20,450 nt of DNA, from assembly GCA_944325475.1 (NCBI GenBank), contig CALVAF010000161.1, forward strand, positions 1 to 20,450, read 5' to 3'. Shown in pieces: positions 1 through 8,393 of this stretch (position 1 is the stretch's first letter; each line of letters begins with the position of its first letter). This DNA comes from an uncultured Helicobacter sp. (GTDB taxonomy: Bacteria > Campylobacterota > Campylobacteria > Campylobacterales > Helicobacteraceae). Below the pieces are notes generated by a model. The model saw only the letters and a list, made by a program, of their open reading frames with translations, made no database searches and was not told the DNA's origin. A program made the position numbers and the translations under genes.

Positions 1-18
1 GGCTTCTAAGAATTTTGC

Positions 19-915
19 TTGAAAACCCTTGTGATTCTAGGGGGTAGCGGTTCTGGAAAAACCGCTCTTTCTTTAGAGATTGCGCGAGAAAAGCAGTGTG
101 CGATTTTATCTCTTGATTCGCTAAGTGTGTATGAGGAAATCAATCTCATTTCTGCAAAGCCTACAATACAAGAACGAGCTGGAATCACGCATTTTGGGAT
201 TGATATTCTAAATCCCACACAGCTACATAATGTGCAGGTTTTTATCCAAGAATACCAGAGGGCAAGGGAGTTTTGCCTCACTCACAAGCAGAATCTTTTG
301 ATTGTTGGAGGGAGCAGCTTCTATCTTAAAATGTTGCTAGAAGGGCTTTCAAATTTTTTTGTAGAAGAGGGCAAGAGGTTTAAGATTTTGGAGAAAATCA
401 GCGCTTTGGGCGGAGTGGAGCAACAATATCGTTTTTTAGGGATGATTGATAAGGAATGGGCGATTCGGTTAAAGCCGACAGATAGCTACCGAATCCAAAG
501 GGCTTTGGAGATTTATTTTGCAACTTCTATGATTCCAAGTTTGTATTTTAAAGAAAATCCGCCATTGCCAATTATCAAAGATTGCGAGATTTATGAGATT
601 GTTTGGGAGAGGGAGTTTTTGCGGCAGAGAATTAGGCAAAGGACAAAGCAAATGCTAGAAAATGGCGTGATAGAGGAGGTTTGTGGGCTTGTTGAAAAAT
701 ATGGCAAAGCTTATCACTGGGCAAAAAGTATTGGGATAAAAGAGATTATTGAGTTTTTGGAAAGGAGGATTCCAAAAGAAGCGTTAGAAGAGCTGATTAC
801 TACGCACACTGCACAATTAGCAAAACGTCAAAGGACTTTTAATAAAACGCAGTTTAAAGAGCATTTTTGCGGGGAGGTAGAAGTGGTTTTGCGGCGGATT
901 TTGCAGAATCTCTAA
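19..915 (+). CDS. miaA: tRNA dimethylallyltransferase MiaA
   Basis: MiaA transfers a dimethylallyl group to A37 of tRNAs that read codons beginning with U, the first step towards ms2i6A. The 298-residue product has the family's usual size. It shows the nucleotide-binding loop GGSGSGKT at residues 8-15, a catalytic-type Asp at 33 in LSLDSLSVY, the SAKPT motif that follows it in MiaA, and the FGIDIL segment corresponding to HHLIDIL. The loop is GGSGSGKT where most homologues have GPTASGKT. The start is TTG at 19: a TAA lies in the same frame at 7-9 and there is no ATG before the P-loop. The C-terminal part, with AKRQRTFNK near residue 270, also fits the family. A 125-base gap separates it from selA, so co-transcription is possible but not shown. 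Confidence 0.95.
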   Translation: MKTLVILGGSGSGKTALSLEIAREKQCAILSLDSLSVYEEINLISAKPTIQERAGITHFGIDILNPTQLHNVQVFIQEYQRAREFCLTHKQNLLIVGGSSFYLKMLLEGLSNFFVEEGKRFKILEKISALGGVEQQYRFLGMIDKEWAIRLKPTDSYRIQRALEIYFATSMIPSLYFKENPPLPIIKDCEIYEIVWEREFLRQRIRQRTKQMLENGVIEEVCGLVEKYGKAYHWAKSIGIKEIIEFLERRIPKEALEELITTHTAQLAKRQRTFNKTQFKEHFCGEVEVVLRRILQNL

Positions 916-1040
916 GTTGAAACAATGAGGCAAGATTGTGGGAGTATTTTGTTTAAAAGTTTTTACTTTTTTTTGAGATTTTTACGCGGTTTAAAGCAAG
1001 AGTGCGTTATGGTTTGGCATTTGAATGAAGTTAGGCAAAA

Positions 1041-2426
1041 ATGGAAAATGTATTAAGGCATATCCCTAAAACCGATAAATTGTTAAAGGCTTTCAATGGG
1101 TGCAATGGCATACTGCTTAAAAGAATCATCACAGAGTTTTTGGAGGCTTATCGTAAGAGTCTCTTAGAGGGTGGGGCGGTTATGGAGTTTGAAAAATGCG
1201 TGGAGAGAATTAAAGAAGATTATTTTAAACGCACTCAAAAATCCCTAAAGCCACTTATAAATGCTACGGGAATCGTGGTGCATACTAATCTTGGGCGAAG
1301 TGTGTTTTCAAATGAGATTTTAGAAGAGATTAAGCCTCTTTTGTGTGCGTATAATAATTTAGAATATGAGGTTAAAAAGGGTGTGCGTGGGGATCGGTAT
1401 GCGCATTTGCAGAATCTCTTTGCCGCGCTTTTGGGGGCAGAAGATGTTTTGGTGGTGAATAACAATGCCGCGGCAGTTTTTTTGATTTTTAATACTTTTG
1501 CAAAAAATAAAGAAGTGGTAGTTTCAAGGGGTGAGCTAATTGAGATTGGTGGGAGTTTTAGGATTCCTAGGGTTATGGAGGATTCGGGGGCAATTTTAAA
1601 AGAAGTGGGGACGACAAATAAAACTAATCTTAAAGACTATCAAGAGGCGATTAACCCTGATACGGCAATGCTTTTTAAAGCCCATAAGTCTAATTATGAA
1701 ATTGTGGGGTTTAGCAAAGAGGTGGGGCATAGGGAGCTAATTAGCCTAGCAAAAGAGAGGCAAATAATTGATTATTATGACTTGGGGAGTGGGTATTTTG
1801 GAATCAAGGGATTAGAGGCTTTAGCAAAACATGAAATGCCTTTAGAGGAGATTGTAAAATTAAATCCTTCTTTGGTGAGTTTTAGTGGGGATAAGCTGCT
1901 AGGTGGTGCACAAGCGGGGATTATTTTTGGGAAGAAGTGTTATATTGAAAAGTTAAAGCAAAATCAGCTTTTGCGAATGCTAAGGGTAGATAAATTCACA
2001 CTGGCGGCTTTAGAGGCGACTTTAATGGCGTATTTGCAAGGGGAATATGAGAAGATTCCTACTTGCAGATTGCTATTGCAGAGTAAAGAGGAGCTTGCAA
2101 GAAATGCAGAGAAATTGTTTGATTTGATTCCTAAAAGATTTGAGCCTGTGATTGTGGCGACAAAAAGTTATAGTGGTGGGGGTGCGATGCCTAATAGGGC
2201 TTTGGAATCTTTTGGGATTGCTTTAAGCTTTGGGAGTGAAGAGAGGCTAGAGGAGCTTTTGCGAGAAAGGGGAATAATTGGAAGAATTGAAAGTGGCAAG
2301 GTGATTTTAGATGTGAGGGCGCTTTTGGAAGGTGATGAGGTGAGAATCCAAGAGGCGCTTTTAGAGATTGAGGAGTTTTTAAATCATGAAGAGTCTTTAG
2401 GGGGTGGAGCAAACTATGCAAGATAA
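1041..2426 (+). CDS. selA: L-seryl-tRNA(Sec) selenium transferase SelA
   Basis: SelA is a PLP enzyme that converts Ser-tRNA(Sec) to Sec-tRNA(Sec) using selenophosphate. The 461-residue product matches bacterial SelA in length and order. The N-terminal tRNA-binding region starts with RHIPKTDKLL. It is followed by LINATGIVVHTNLGRS (about 72-87), VNNNAAAVFL, EVGTTNKTNLKDY (about 188-200), YDLGSGYF and SFSGDKLLGGAQAG, where Lys285 is the expected PLP lysine. All expected motifs are intact. The ATG at 1041 gives a normal N-terminus. The gene overlaps the start of selB, and selB, a NifS-like gene and moeA follow without gaps, so it heads or belongs to a selenium/molybdenum operon. No selD (selenophosphate synthetase) or tRNA(Sec) gene is in the window. 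Confidence 0.96.
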   Translation: MENVLRHIPKTDKLLKAFNGCNGILLKRIITEFLEAYRKSLLEGGAVMEFEKCVERIKEDYFKRTQKSLKPLINATGIVVHTNLGRSVFSNEILEEIKPLLCAYNNLEYEVKKGVRGDRYAHLQNLFAALLGAEDVLVVNNNAAAVFLIFNTFAKNKEVVVSRGELIEIGGSFRIPRVMEDSGAILKEVGTTNKTNLKDYQEAINPDTAMLFKAHKSNYEIVGFSKEVGHRELISLAKERQIIDYYDLGSGYFGIKGLEALAKHEMPLEEIVKLNPSLVSFSGDKLLGGAQAGIIFGKKCYIEKLKQNQLLRMLRVDKFTLAALEATLMAYLQGEYEKIPTCRLLLQSKEELARNAEKLFDLIPKRFEPVIVATKSYSGGGAMPNRALESFGIALSFGSEERLEELLRERGIIGRIESGKVILDVRALLEGDEVRIQEALLEIEEFLNHEESLGGGANYAR

Positions 2427-4233
2427 TCTTATTCTTGGGACAATGGGGCATATTGATCATGGAAAAACAAGCTTGGTTAGGGCTTTAAATGGATTTTGGG
2501 GTGATGAGAGGAGAGAGGAGCAGGAGCGTGGAATCACACTGGATTTGAGTTTTTCTAATCTAAGCAATGGGGAGAGAAATATCGCTTTTATCGATGTTCC
2601 CGGGCATGAAAAGCTGGTGAAAAATATGATTGCTGGGGCGTTTGGGCTAGATTATGCGATGCTGGTTGTGGGGGCAAATGAGGGCATTATGCCACAGACT
2701 TTGGAACATTTGCGAATTTCAAGTTTGCTTGGAATTAGTGATTTTGTGGTGGTGCTAAGTAAAGTTGATTTGGTCGATAGCGCTGCAATTACTGAGCTAA
2801 AAGAGCAGATTCAAAGTCTTTTTGCAAAGTTTTTGGGGCTAAAATACCGCATTTTTGAAGTGTCGATTCATAATAAAATAAGTGTGGAGAATCTCAAAAA
2901 TGCTCTTTTTGCTCTGCCTAAGAAGATTCATAGGGATTTGGGATTTTTCCGCTATTACATTGATAGAATCTTTGTGATTAAAGGCTCTGGTTGCGTGGTG
3001 AGTGGGACGCTTTTAGATGGCAGTCTTTTAAATAGTCAAAAAGTATGGTGCTGCAATCTTGGGCGGCTTTTGGGGATTAAAAATATCCAATGCCATGGGG
3101 AATTTGTTAATGAGGCAAAAAGTGGGCAGCGGGTGGCTTTGAATCTTAGTGGTGTTTCACATAGTGAGCTAAAGCGTGGGGATTTGCTAACCAAAAAGGG
3201 GTATTTGAGGGGCTTTGATAGGGTTGAGGTGGTGTTAGAAACTTTTGTAGAAATCCCGCATAATGTGGAAGTGAATTTTTTTATAGGGGCGTTGAAGCTG
3301 CCCTCTCGAGTTTTGTTTTTAAGTGAAAAATACGCAACTTTGAAATTTAAAAGCCCCATTTATAGCGTTTTTAATGAAAGATTTATTCTGCGTGATGATA
3401 AGCAAACGCTTGGTGGTGGGCGGATTTTAAGTCCGATTGCAGACCCGATGAAAAAATCTCAAAAGCTAGAGTTTTTGGAGCTTTTGGATAAGGGGGATTT
3501 GAAGGGGGCGTTTGAGATTTTGCTCCAAGCACACAAAAGGGGCTTTGGGCTAATTAGTGCTTCACAGCGGTTTGGAATTGCGCAAAATGAGGCATTAGAG
3601 ATTGCAAAGAAGATTCCGCAGTGTTTTGTGAATGAGAAAGATTTAGTCGTGTATCCAAAGGAGGCAGAGGAGCTTCTAAGGGGGATTATTCTAGCGATTT
3701 TGCAAAAAAATCCTAATGCGCTACTTAGTGCGGCATTGCTTTGTCAAAAGCAATCATGGGTGGCAAATGATTTTGCCCAAAGCCTTTTAGATAAACTCAC
3801 AAAAGATGGGATTTTATGTAAAAAGGATTCGTTTTTTGTCTCTCCAAAATCCGAGATTGGGGAGATTGGGGATTATTTGTATCACACGATTTATTCACTT
3901 TTGCAAAATCAAGGCTTTGAGCCAATGGCGCCTTATAATCTCTATGATAGTTTAGATATTGATAGAAAAAGTGGCGATGAAGTGTATAAAAAGCTAACAA
4001 AAGAGAAAAAAATTGTGCGCCTTAATCATAAACTTTTTATTTGCACGCATTCGCTCACCCAGCTTTTAGAGAGAATGCGGGAGATTATCAAAAGTGAAGG
4101 GTATTTGGATTTGAATAATTTTAAAGCCCATTTTAACTTTAGTCGCAAATATTTGATTGCATATTTGGATTATTTAGATAGCTTTAGTGATATTATTAAT
4201 ACCAATGGTAAGAGGACTTTGAAGCAATGCTAG
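2416..4233 (+). CDS. selB: Selenocysteine-specific elongation factor SelB
   Basis: SelB is the GTPase that delivers Sec-tRNA(Sec) to the ribosome at UGA codons marked by a SECIS hairpin. From the ATG at 2416 it has 605 residues. The G domain shows GHIDHGKT (11-18), the RGITLDLSF switch region and DVPGHEKLVKN (60-70). Beta-barrel domains follow, with VIKGSGCVVSGTLLDG. A C-terminal half of winged-helix repeats holds the family's usual SECIS-binding part. An in-frame GTG at 2404 would add four residues. I prefer 2416 because it puts the G1 motif at the usual distance and has a purine-rich GGTGGAG seven bases upstream. The start lies inside selA and the stop overlaps the next gene, so translation is probably coupled. 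Confidence 0.96.
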   Translation: MQDNLILGTMGHIDHGKTSLVRALNGFWGDERREEQERGITLDLSFSNLSNGERNIAFIDVPGHEKLVKNMIAGAFGLDYAMLVVGANEGIMPQTLEHLRISSLLGISDFVVVLSKVDLVDSAAITELKEQIQSLFAKFLGLKYRIFEVSIHNKISVENLKNALFALPKKIHRDLGFFRYYIDRIFVIKGSGCVVSGTLLDGSLLNSQKVWCCNLGRLLGIKNIQCHGEFVNEAKSGQRVALNLSGVSHSELKRGDLLTKKGYLRGFDRVEVVLETFVEIPHNVEVNFFIGALKLPSRVLFLSEKYATLKFKSPIYSVFNERFILRDDKQTLGGGRILSPIADPMKKSQKLEFLELLDKGDLKGAFEILLQAHKRGFGLISASQRFGIAQNEALEIAKKIPQCFVNEKDLVVYPKEAEELLRGIILAILQKNPNALLSAALLCQKQSWVANDFAQSLLDKLTKDGILCKKDSFFVSPKSEIGEIGDYLYHTIYSLLQNQGFEPMAPYNLYDSLDIDRKSGDEVYKKLTKEKKIVRLNHKLFICTHSLTQLLERMREIIKSEGYLDLNNFKAHFNFSRKYLIAYLDYLDSFSDIINTNGKRTLKQC

Positions 4234-5222
4234 ATTATTTGCAAAATCCTCCAATTTGTGATTCTTTGATGTGCAAGCTCACCGCACAAAAGCGCCCAAA
4301 TCCCCTAGCAATTACCCCTAATGCTATACAAAAAATCAAACAAGAAAACAAGGAATTAAGCGGGTTTTTAGATTGTAAAATCACGCGCCCTTTTAGTTTT
4401 AGTTTAGAAAGTTTTTATTTTTTGCTATCCAAACTCACCCAAAAGCACAAAGTCGCCCTAGCGCTCTCCTCGCATTATATGCTTTATAGCGCATTTCTTT
4501 CCTTGCCAAGCAGGGATTTGATTCTTCCTTTGATTCCAGAGAAAACAAGCGGACAAATTGACATTGAAAAAGCTCTGAAATGGGGGGCAGATTGTTTTAT
4601 CATTCCGTATTTGAATGAGGATATTTTGACTTCCAATTTGCATTTAGATGAGGTTTTAGAAGGCGTTTTTAGTATTTGGGATATCGGCTATGCGCTGGCT
4701 TTAGGGTTGCCTTTGCCTAAAAATGCGGATTTGCTCCTTGCAAATGGTGAGAATCTAGGCTTAATGCGTCCTTTTGGAATCATGGCTGGGGCGGAGGTTT
4801 TGGATTTTGGTTTGTATTTAGAGATTGAGAATCTTTATGGTGTGTTTTTGGAGGCTATTAAGATTCAAAAAACGCCCCAAGAAAATCAGGCAAAATTATT
4901 TTTTGAGGCTTTAAAAAAGGAGCTGCAGGAGGATTGCTATTGTTTTTTTGAAACCCCTGCAAACACTCTTCCTCTTGGGCTAAAGGAGATTAAAGCAAGG
5001 AATCTTATCCAAAGCTTAATCTTTGATGAAATTTCTTTGATTAATGGACAAGAATGCCTTTTTGGGTTTTTTAAACCCTCTTTTGTGCTGCAGCTAATGG
5101 GATATAGTGAGAAGCAATGTAGAGAGCTTTTGAGTTTAAGTTTCAAAGAATCACTAGAGATAGAGGCATTTGTTCGAAAAATTGCTCAAAAATATCGGCA
5201 AATCAAATTATTACAAGGATAA
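4227..5222 (+). CDS. NifS/cysteine desulfurase-like protein lacking the PLP lysine
   Basis: The 331-residue product aligns by eye with the class V aminotransferase fold of cysteine desulfurases (IscS/NifS), but it is shorter and diverged. The N-terminal MLDYLQNPP corresponds to the YLDNAATTP strand. SSHYMLYSAF has a His (83) at the place of the PLP-stacking His. PYLNEDI corresponds to the VNNEIG segment and WDIGYALALGLPLP to the VDATQ-GKLP segment, with Asp152 kept. The SGHK motif that carries the PLP lysine reads NGENL here, so Lys is replaced by Asn176. Near the C-terminus GQECLFGFFKPSFVL keeps a Cys (277) exactly seven residues before the conserved Pro, as at the catalytic Cys of IscS. It overlaps selB by 7 nt and ends 2 nt before moeA. 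A role in sulfur or selenium handling for Sec or Mo enzymes is inference. It may be a pseudoenzyme, carrier or partner subunit. Fold call fairly sure, function unknown. Confidence 0.75.
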   Translation: MLDYLQNPPICDSLMCKLTAQKRPNPLAITPNAIQKIKQENKELSGFLDCKITRPFSFSLESFYFLLSKLTQKHKVALALSSHYMLYSAFLSLPSRDLILPLIPEKTSGQIDIEKALKWGADCFIIPYLNEDILTSNLHLDEVLEGVFSIWDIGYALALGLPLPKNADLLLANGENLGLMRPFGIMAGAEVLDFGLYLEIENLYGVFLEAIKIQKTPQENQAKLFFEALKKELQEDCYCFFETPANTLPLGLKEIKARNLIQSLIFDEISLINGQECLFGFFKPSFVLQLMGYSEKQCRELLSLSFKESLEIEAFVRKIAQKYRQIKLLQG

Positions 5223-5224
5223 CT

Positions 5225-6451
5225 ATGCAAGTAATTTCATTGCAAGAAGCGATTAAGGTTTTGCAAAATGCAGCAAAAGGGTTTGAGAGAGAAAGGGAGT
5301 TTTTGGGGCTTTTGGAATCACAGGGGCGGTTTTTAGCCCAAGAGATTTTTTGTCAAAAAGCCCTTCCAAGCTTTGATAATGCCGCAATGGATGGCTATGC
5401 TATAAGGGCAGAAGATGTTGGGAGGGAGGCAAGAATCATAGCAAGCATTTTTGCTGGGGATTGCAAGGAAGTGGATCTTGGCAAAGGGGAATGTGCGAAG
5501 ATTATGACAGGGGCTAAAATGCCTAAAAATGCGGATATTGTTGTGCCTTTTGAGGAGATTGTCGGGGGGCTGAATTGCCAAGAGAGCATTGTGATTCCAC
5601 AAGGGTTTAAAGAGGGGGCAAATATCCGTAAATGTGGGGAAGAAGTGGCGGTTGATTCTGGGCTTTTTGAAGTGGGGGAGGAGATAAGTGAGAATGTTTT
5701 AGCGCTTTTAGCTTCACAAGGCATTAGCTATGTTAGTGTGTTTAGAGAGCTTAGAATTGGCGTTTTTGCTGGGGGTAATGAGCTAAGAGAGCCTTGGGAG
5801 ATGGCAGAGGATTATCAGATTTATAACTCCAATACCATGATGATTTTGGCAACTTTGAAGAGATTTGGGTTTAAGGCAAGTTATGGTGGGATTTCAAAGG
5901 ATAATAAAGCTGATTTGTTGCAGATTTTGCACGCGCCTTTTGATGTGATTTTCACTACTGGTGGGGCAAGCAAAGGTGAGGCGGACTTTATGCGTGAAGT
6001 CTTAGCAGAGGCAGGAGCAGAGATTCTTATCTCTGGAGTGAAAATCAAGCCCGGAAAACCCATTATGGTAGCTAGGCTTAGGGGCAAATTTATTATCGCA
6101 TTGCCCGGAAATCCCTTAGCTGGAGCGGTGTTGTTACGCTTTTTGATTTTGCCTTTTTTGCGTAATCTTGCTGGTGCAAACGCACATTTTCCCCAAGCTT
6201 TAAAAGTGAAAAATATCGAATCTTTTAGCCTCAAAAATCGCATGGATGCTATGCTTGGCAGTCTTAGTGCAGAGGGGTTTTTGCTAACGCAAAAGGGCAA
6301 ATACACTTCTGGGCAGATTCTACCACTTTTCCAGAGCAATGCCATTTCTCTTTTTGGTGAGGAATGCCTAGAGGTGGGTGCTAGAGAATGGATAAAGGTG
6401 CTTCCCTACTCGATGCTTTGGGGCAAAGTAGAATGTGATTATATTAATTAG
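5225..6451 (+). CDS. moeA: Molybdopterin molybdenumtransferase MoeA
   Basis: MoeA inserts molybdate into adenylated molybdopterin, the last common step of molybdenum cofactor synthesis, in the cytoplasm. The 408-residue product has all the family's landmarks: DNAAMDGYA (51-59), KIMTGAKMPKNADIVVPFEE (about 92-111), a domain-II stretch rich in Gly and Val, GVFAGGNEL, the MoaB-like fold motifs NSNTMMI and TTGGASKGEADF, then KIKPGKPIM, LPGNPLAGAVL and a C-terminal beta domain. It starts 2 nt after the NifS-like gene, whose end (ACAAGGATAACT) supplies the ribosome site. Placement behind selAB suggests the operon serves an enzyme needing both Sec and Mo, typically formate dehydrogenase. That enzyme is not in the window. 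Many bacteria carry two moeA copies, and I cannot tell whether this is the only one. Confidence 0.95.
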   Translation: MQVISLQEAIKVLQNAAKGFEREREFLGLLESQGRFLAQEIFCQKALPSFDNAAMDGYAIRAEDVGREARIIASIFAGDCKEVDLGKGECAKIMTGAKMPKNADIVVPFEEIVGGLNCQESIVIPQGFKEGANIRKCGEEVAVDSGLFEVGEEISENVLALLASQGISYVSVFRELRIGVFAGGNELREPWEMAEDYQIYNSNTMMILATLKRFGFKASYGGISKDNKADLLQILHAPFDVIFTTGGASKGEADFMREVLAEAGAEILISGVKIKPGKPIMVARLRGKFIIALPGNPLAGAVLLRFLILPFLRNLAGANAHFPQALKVKNIESFSLKNRMDAMLGSLSAEGFLLTQKGKYTSGQILPLFQSNAISLFGEECLEVGAREWIKVLPYSMLWGKVECDYIN

Positions 6452-6739
6452 ATATTCTTGCATTTTTAAAATTTCCTCTAAAAACATTTGAGGAGAGTTT
6501 AGGTTTATCCTTTTTATGCGGTATTGTAGCTTTTTTTAAAAAAGAAACTTATTGCAAAAAGTGGAGAAATTTTAAAATGAGACTTGATAATTTCTAAAAA
6601 AGTATTTATTTGATTGAGATTTTATAGAGTCAAAAATGGCTTCAAGATTTATTCTTCAAATCCCTTTATTTATCGGACTTAGAAGCGAGTTTATTTAGAG
6701 ATTTAAATTACAAAAAGTAACAAAAAAATTAACAAAATA

Positions 6740-6773
6740 ATGAAAATCAATGAAAATAATGAAAATATTTTCA
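6740..6773. promoter_or_regulatory. Putative operator: three ATGAAAAT repeats and a palindrome
   Basis: ATGAAAAT occurs at 6740, 6750 and 6759, spaced 10 and 9 bases. The last copy forms the left arm of a perfect 14-base palindrome TGAAAATATTTTCA (6760-6773). The spacing is about one helical turn. The element sits just upstream of an extended -10 box and covers the -35 area, as expected for a regulator binding site controlling the aldehyde dehydrogenase operon. Fur and PerR boxes of Campylobacterota have a broadly similar A/T-rich look, but the match is not good enough to name the protein. Confidence 0.5.
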
Positions 6774-6777
6774 ATCG

Positions 6778-6786
6778 TGTTATATT
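6778..6786 (+). promoter_or_regulatory. Extended -10 promoter box for aldB
   Basis: TGTTATATT fits the extended -10 form TGnTATAAT with one mismatch. Transcription would start around 6793, leaving a leader of about 29 bases before the ATG at 6822. No clear -35 box is visible, which is usual for vegetative promoters in Campylobacterota. The position just downstream of the palindrome supports it. Confidence 0.5.
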
Positions 6787-6821
6787 TTGTTTTTACAAAA
6801 TAAAAATTGAAAGGAGAGAGA

Positions 6822-8330
6822 ATGAGTAGATATGAAGAAATATCCAATGTCTTTAAATCTCAGTATGAGAACTTCATAGGTGGTCAGTGGGTAGCACCTA
6901 AAAGTGGGCAATACACTGAAAACAAAACGCCCATTTCAGGACAAGTTCTTTGTAAGGTTTCTCTTTCAAATGAGGAGGATATAGAGTTAGCACTAGATGC
7001 TGCGCATAAAGCTAAGGATTCTTGGGCTAAGACAAGTCCTACTGAAAGAGCGAATATTTTGCTTAAGATAGCTGATAGGATAGAGCAGAATTTAGAGCAT
7101 ATAGCTTATGCTGAGACTTGGGATAATGGTAAAGCTGTAAGAGAAACTTTAAATGCTGATATTCCTTTGGCTGTGGATCATTTTAGATATTTTGCTGGTT
7201 GCATCAGAGCACAAGAGGGTGCGATTAGCGAGATAGATAATGATACTATAGCTTATCACTTTCACGAGCCAATTGGGGTTGTAGGGCAAATCATACCTTG
7301 GAATTTCCCTATCTTAATGGCTGCTTGGAAGTTAGCTCCTGCACTAGCGGCTGGTAATTGCGTGGTTTTAAAACCTGCTTCAGCTACTCCTGCTAGTATC
7401 TTGGTTGTCTTTGATCTTATAAAAGATCTTTTACCTGCTGGTGTGGTAAATATAGTAAATGGAAGTGGAGGAAAGATAGGTAAAGCCCTAGCTACAAATC
7501 CTCGTATTTCTAAAGTAGCCTTTACCGGTTCTACTGCTGTTGGAAGACAGATTATGCAGTTTGCCACTGAAAATATCATACCTTGCACCCTAGAGCTTGG
7601 TGGCAAGTCTCCTAATATCTTTTTTGAGGATATTTTTGAGCACGAAGATGAGTTTTTGGATAAGGCAGTTGAGGGGCTTGTGCTTTTTGCTTTCAATCAA
7701 GGAGAGGTTTGCACTTGCCCATCTCGTGCGCTTATACAAGAAAGCATTTATGATAAATTTATAGAAAAGGTTTTAAAAAGGGTTGAGGCTATTAAGATAG
7801 GCAATCCTTTAAAAACCGACACTATGATGGGTGCGCAAGTTGATGAAAATCAAGTGAGAACTATATTAAACTATATTGATATAGGCAAAAAAGAGGGTGC
7901 TGAACTTTTAATAGGAGGTGAAAGGAATGATTTGAGTGGTGATTTGGCTGGAGGTTGCTATATCAAGCCCACTATCTTTAAGGGACATAATAAGATGAGA
8001 ATCTTCCAAGAGGAAATTTTTGGTCCTGTTTTAGCAGTAACCACCTTTAAAGATGAAAAAGAGGCTTTAGAAATAGCTAATGATACAATTTATGGATTAG
8101 GTAGCGGTGTTTGGACTAGAGATATCAATAGAGCTTACCGCTTTGGTAGAGGCATACAAGCAGGACGCGTTTGGACTAATTGCTACCATGCTTACCCAGC
8201 ACACGCAGCCTTTGGTGGTTATAAGCAATCAGGTATAGGTAGAGAAACTCACAAGATGATGCTAGAGCATTATCAACAAACTAAGAATTTGCTAGTTTCT
8301 TATTCTATTAATAAGCTAGGCTTCTTTTAG
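6822..8330 (+). CDS. aldB: NAD-dependent aldehyde dehydrogenase, AldB/ExaC type
   Basis: The enzyme oxidises aldehydes, in this subfamily typically acetaldehyde, to carboxylic acids. From the ATG at 6822 (strong AAGGAGAG 4-11 bases upstream; an in-frame TTG at 6807 is less likely) it has 502 residues, the normal AldB/ExaC length. Visible motifs: NFIGGQWVAP near the N-terminus, IIPWNFP with Asn161, VLKPA with Lys184, FTGSTAVG, the general base Glu258 in LELGGKSPN, the nucleophile Cys297 in NQGEVCTCPSR, and the subfamily's C-terminal AAFGGYKQSGIGRETHKMM. It is very similar along its length to E. coli AldB and Pseudomonas ExaC as I remember them. It is followed by a broken alcohol dehydrogenase and DUF779, suggesting alcohol-to-acid oxidation. 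Ile is often ATA and Gly often GGT, unlike the neighbouring housekeeping genes. Confidence 0.93.
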   Translation: MSRYEEISNVFKSQYENFIGGQWVAPKSGQYTENKTPISGQVLCKVSLSNEEDIELALDAAHKAKDSWAKTSPTERANILLKIADRIEQNLEHIAYAETWDNGKAVRETLNADIPLAVDHFRYFAGCIRAQEGAISEIDNDTIAYHFHEPIGVVGQIIPWNFPILMAAWKLAPALAAGNCVVLKPASATPASILVVFDLIKDLLPAGVVNIVNGSGGKIGKALATNPRISKVAFTGSTAVGRQIMQFATENIIPCTLELGGKSPNIFFEDIFEHEDEFLDKAVEGLVLFAFNQGEVCTCPSRALIQESIYDKFIEKVLKRVEAIKIGNPLKTDTMMGAQVDENQVRTILNYIDIGKKEGAELLIGGERNDLSGDLAGGCYIKPTIFKGHNKMRIFQEEIFGPVLAVTTFKDEKEALEIANDTIYGLGSGVWTRDINRAYRFGRGIQAGRVWTNCYHAYPAHAAFGGYKQSGIGRETHKMMLEHYQQTKNLLVSYSINKLGFF

Positions 8331-8342
8331 CCTTAAATAAAT

Positions 8343-8364
8343 GCTAAGTTTTGGAAATTTTAGC
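8343..8364 (+). other. Small hairpin between aldB and the adhP pseudogene
   Basis: GCTAAG (8343-8348) can pair with TTTAGC (8359-8364), counting one G-T pair, around a 10-base loop. It lies 12 bases after the aldB stop. There is no T-run after it, so it is more likely an intercistronic or mRNA-end structure than a strong terminator. Weakly supported. Confidence 0.3.
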
Positions 8365-8393
8365 GTAATAAGTTTAATATTAAGGAGAAAAAA

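Larger units (their letters stand above)
6452..6821 (+). other. 370-base AT-rich spacer upstream of aldB
   Basis: No gene is visible on either strand. Early in the spacer is a weak inverted repeat (TCCTC...GAGGA, about 6474-6494) and a T7A6 tract near 6532-6545 that might end moeA transcription. The last 80 bases hold the promoter and operator elements listed separately. The remainder is A/T-rich with no feature I recognise. Confidence 0.6.

Noticed and set aside
925..1056. A 43-codon open frame starting at ATG 925 between miaA and selA, hydrophobic in its first half
   Set aside because: It overlaps the selA start, has no good ribosome site and its composition follows the T-rich DNA. Probably chance.
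2404..2415. GTG at 2404 as the selB start
   Set aside because: It would remove the ribosome site that serves the ATG at 2416 and add four residues not expected ahead of the G domain.
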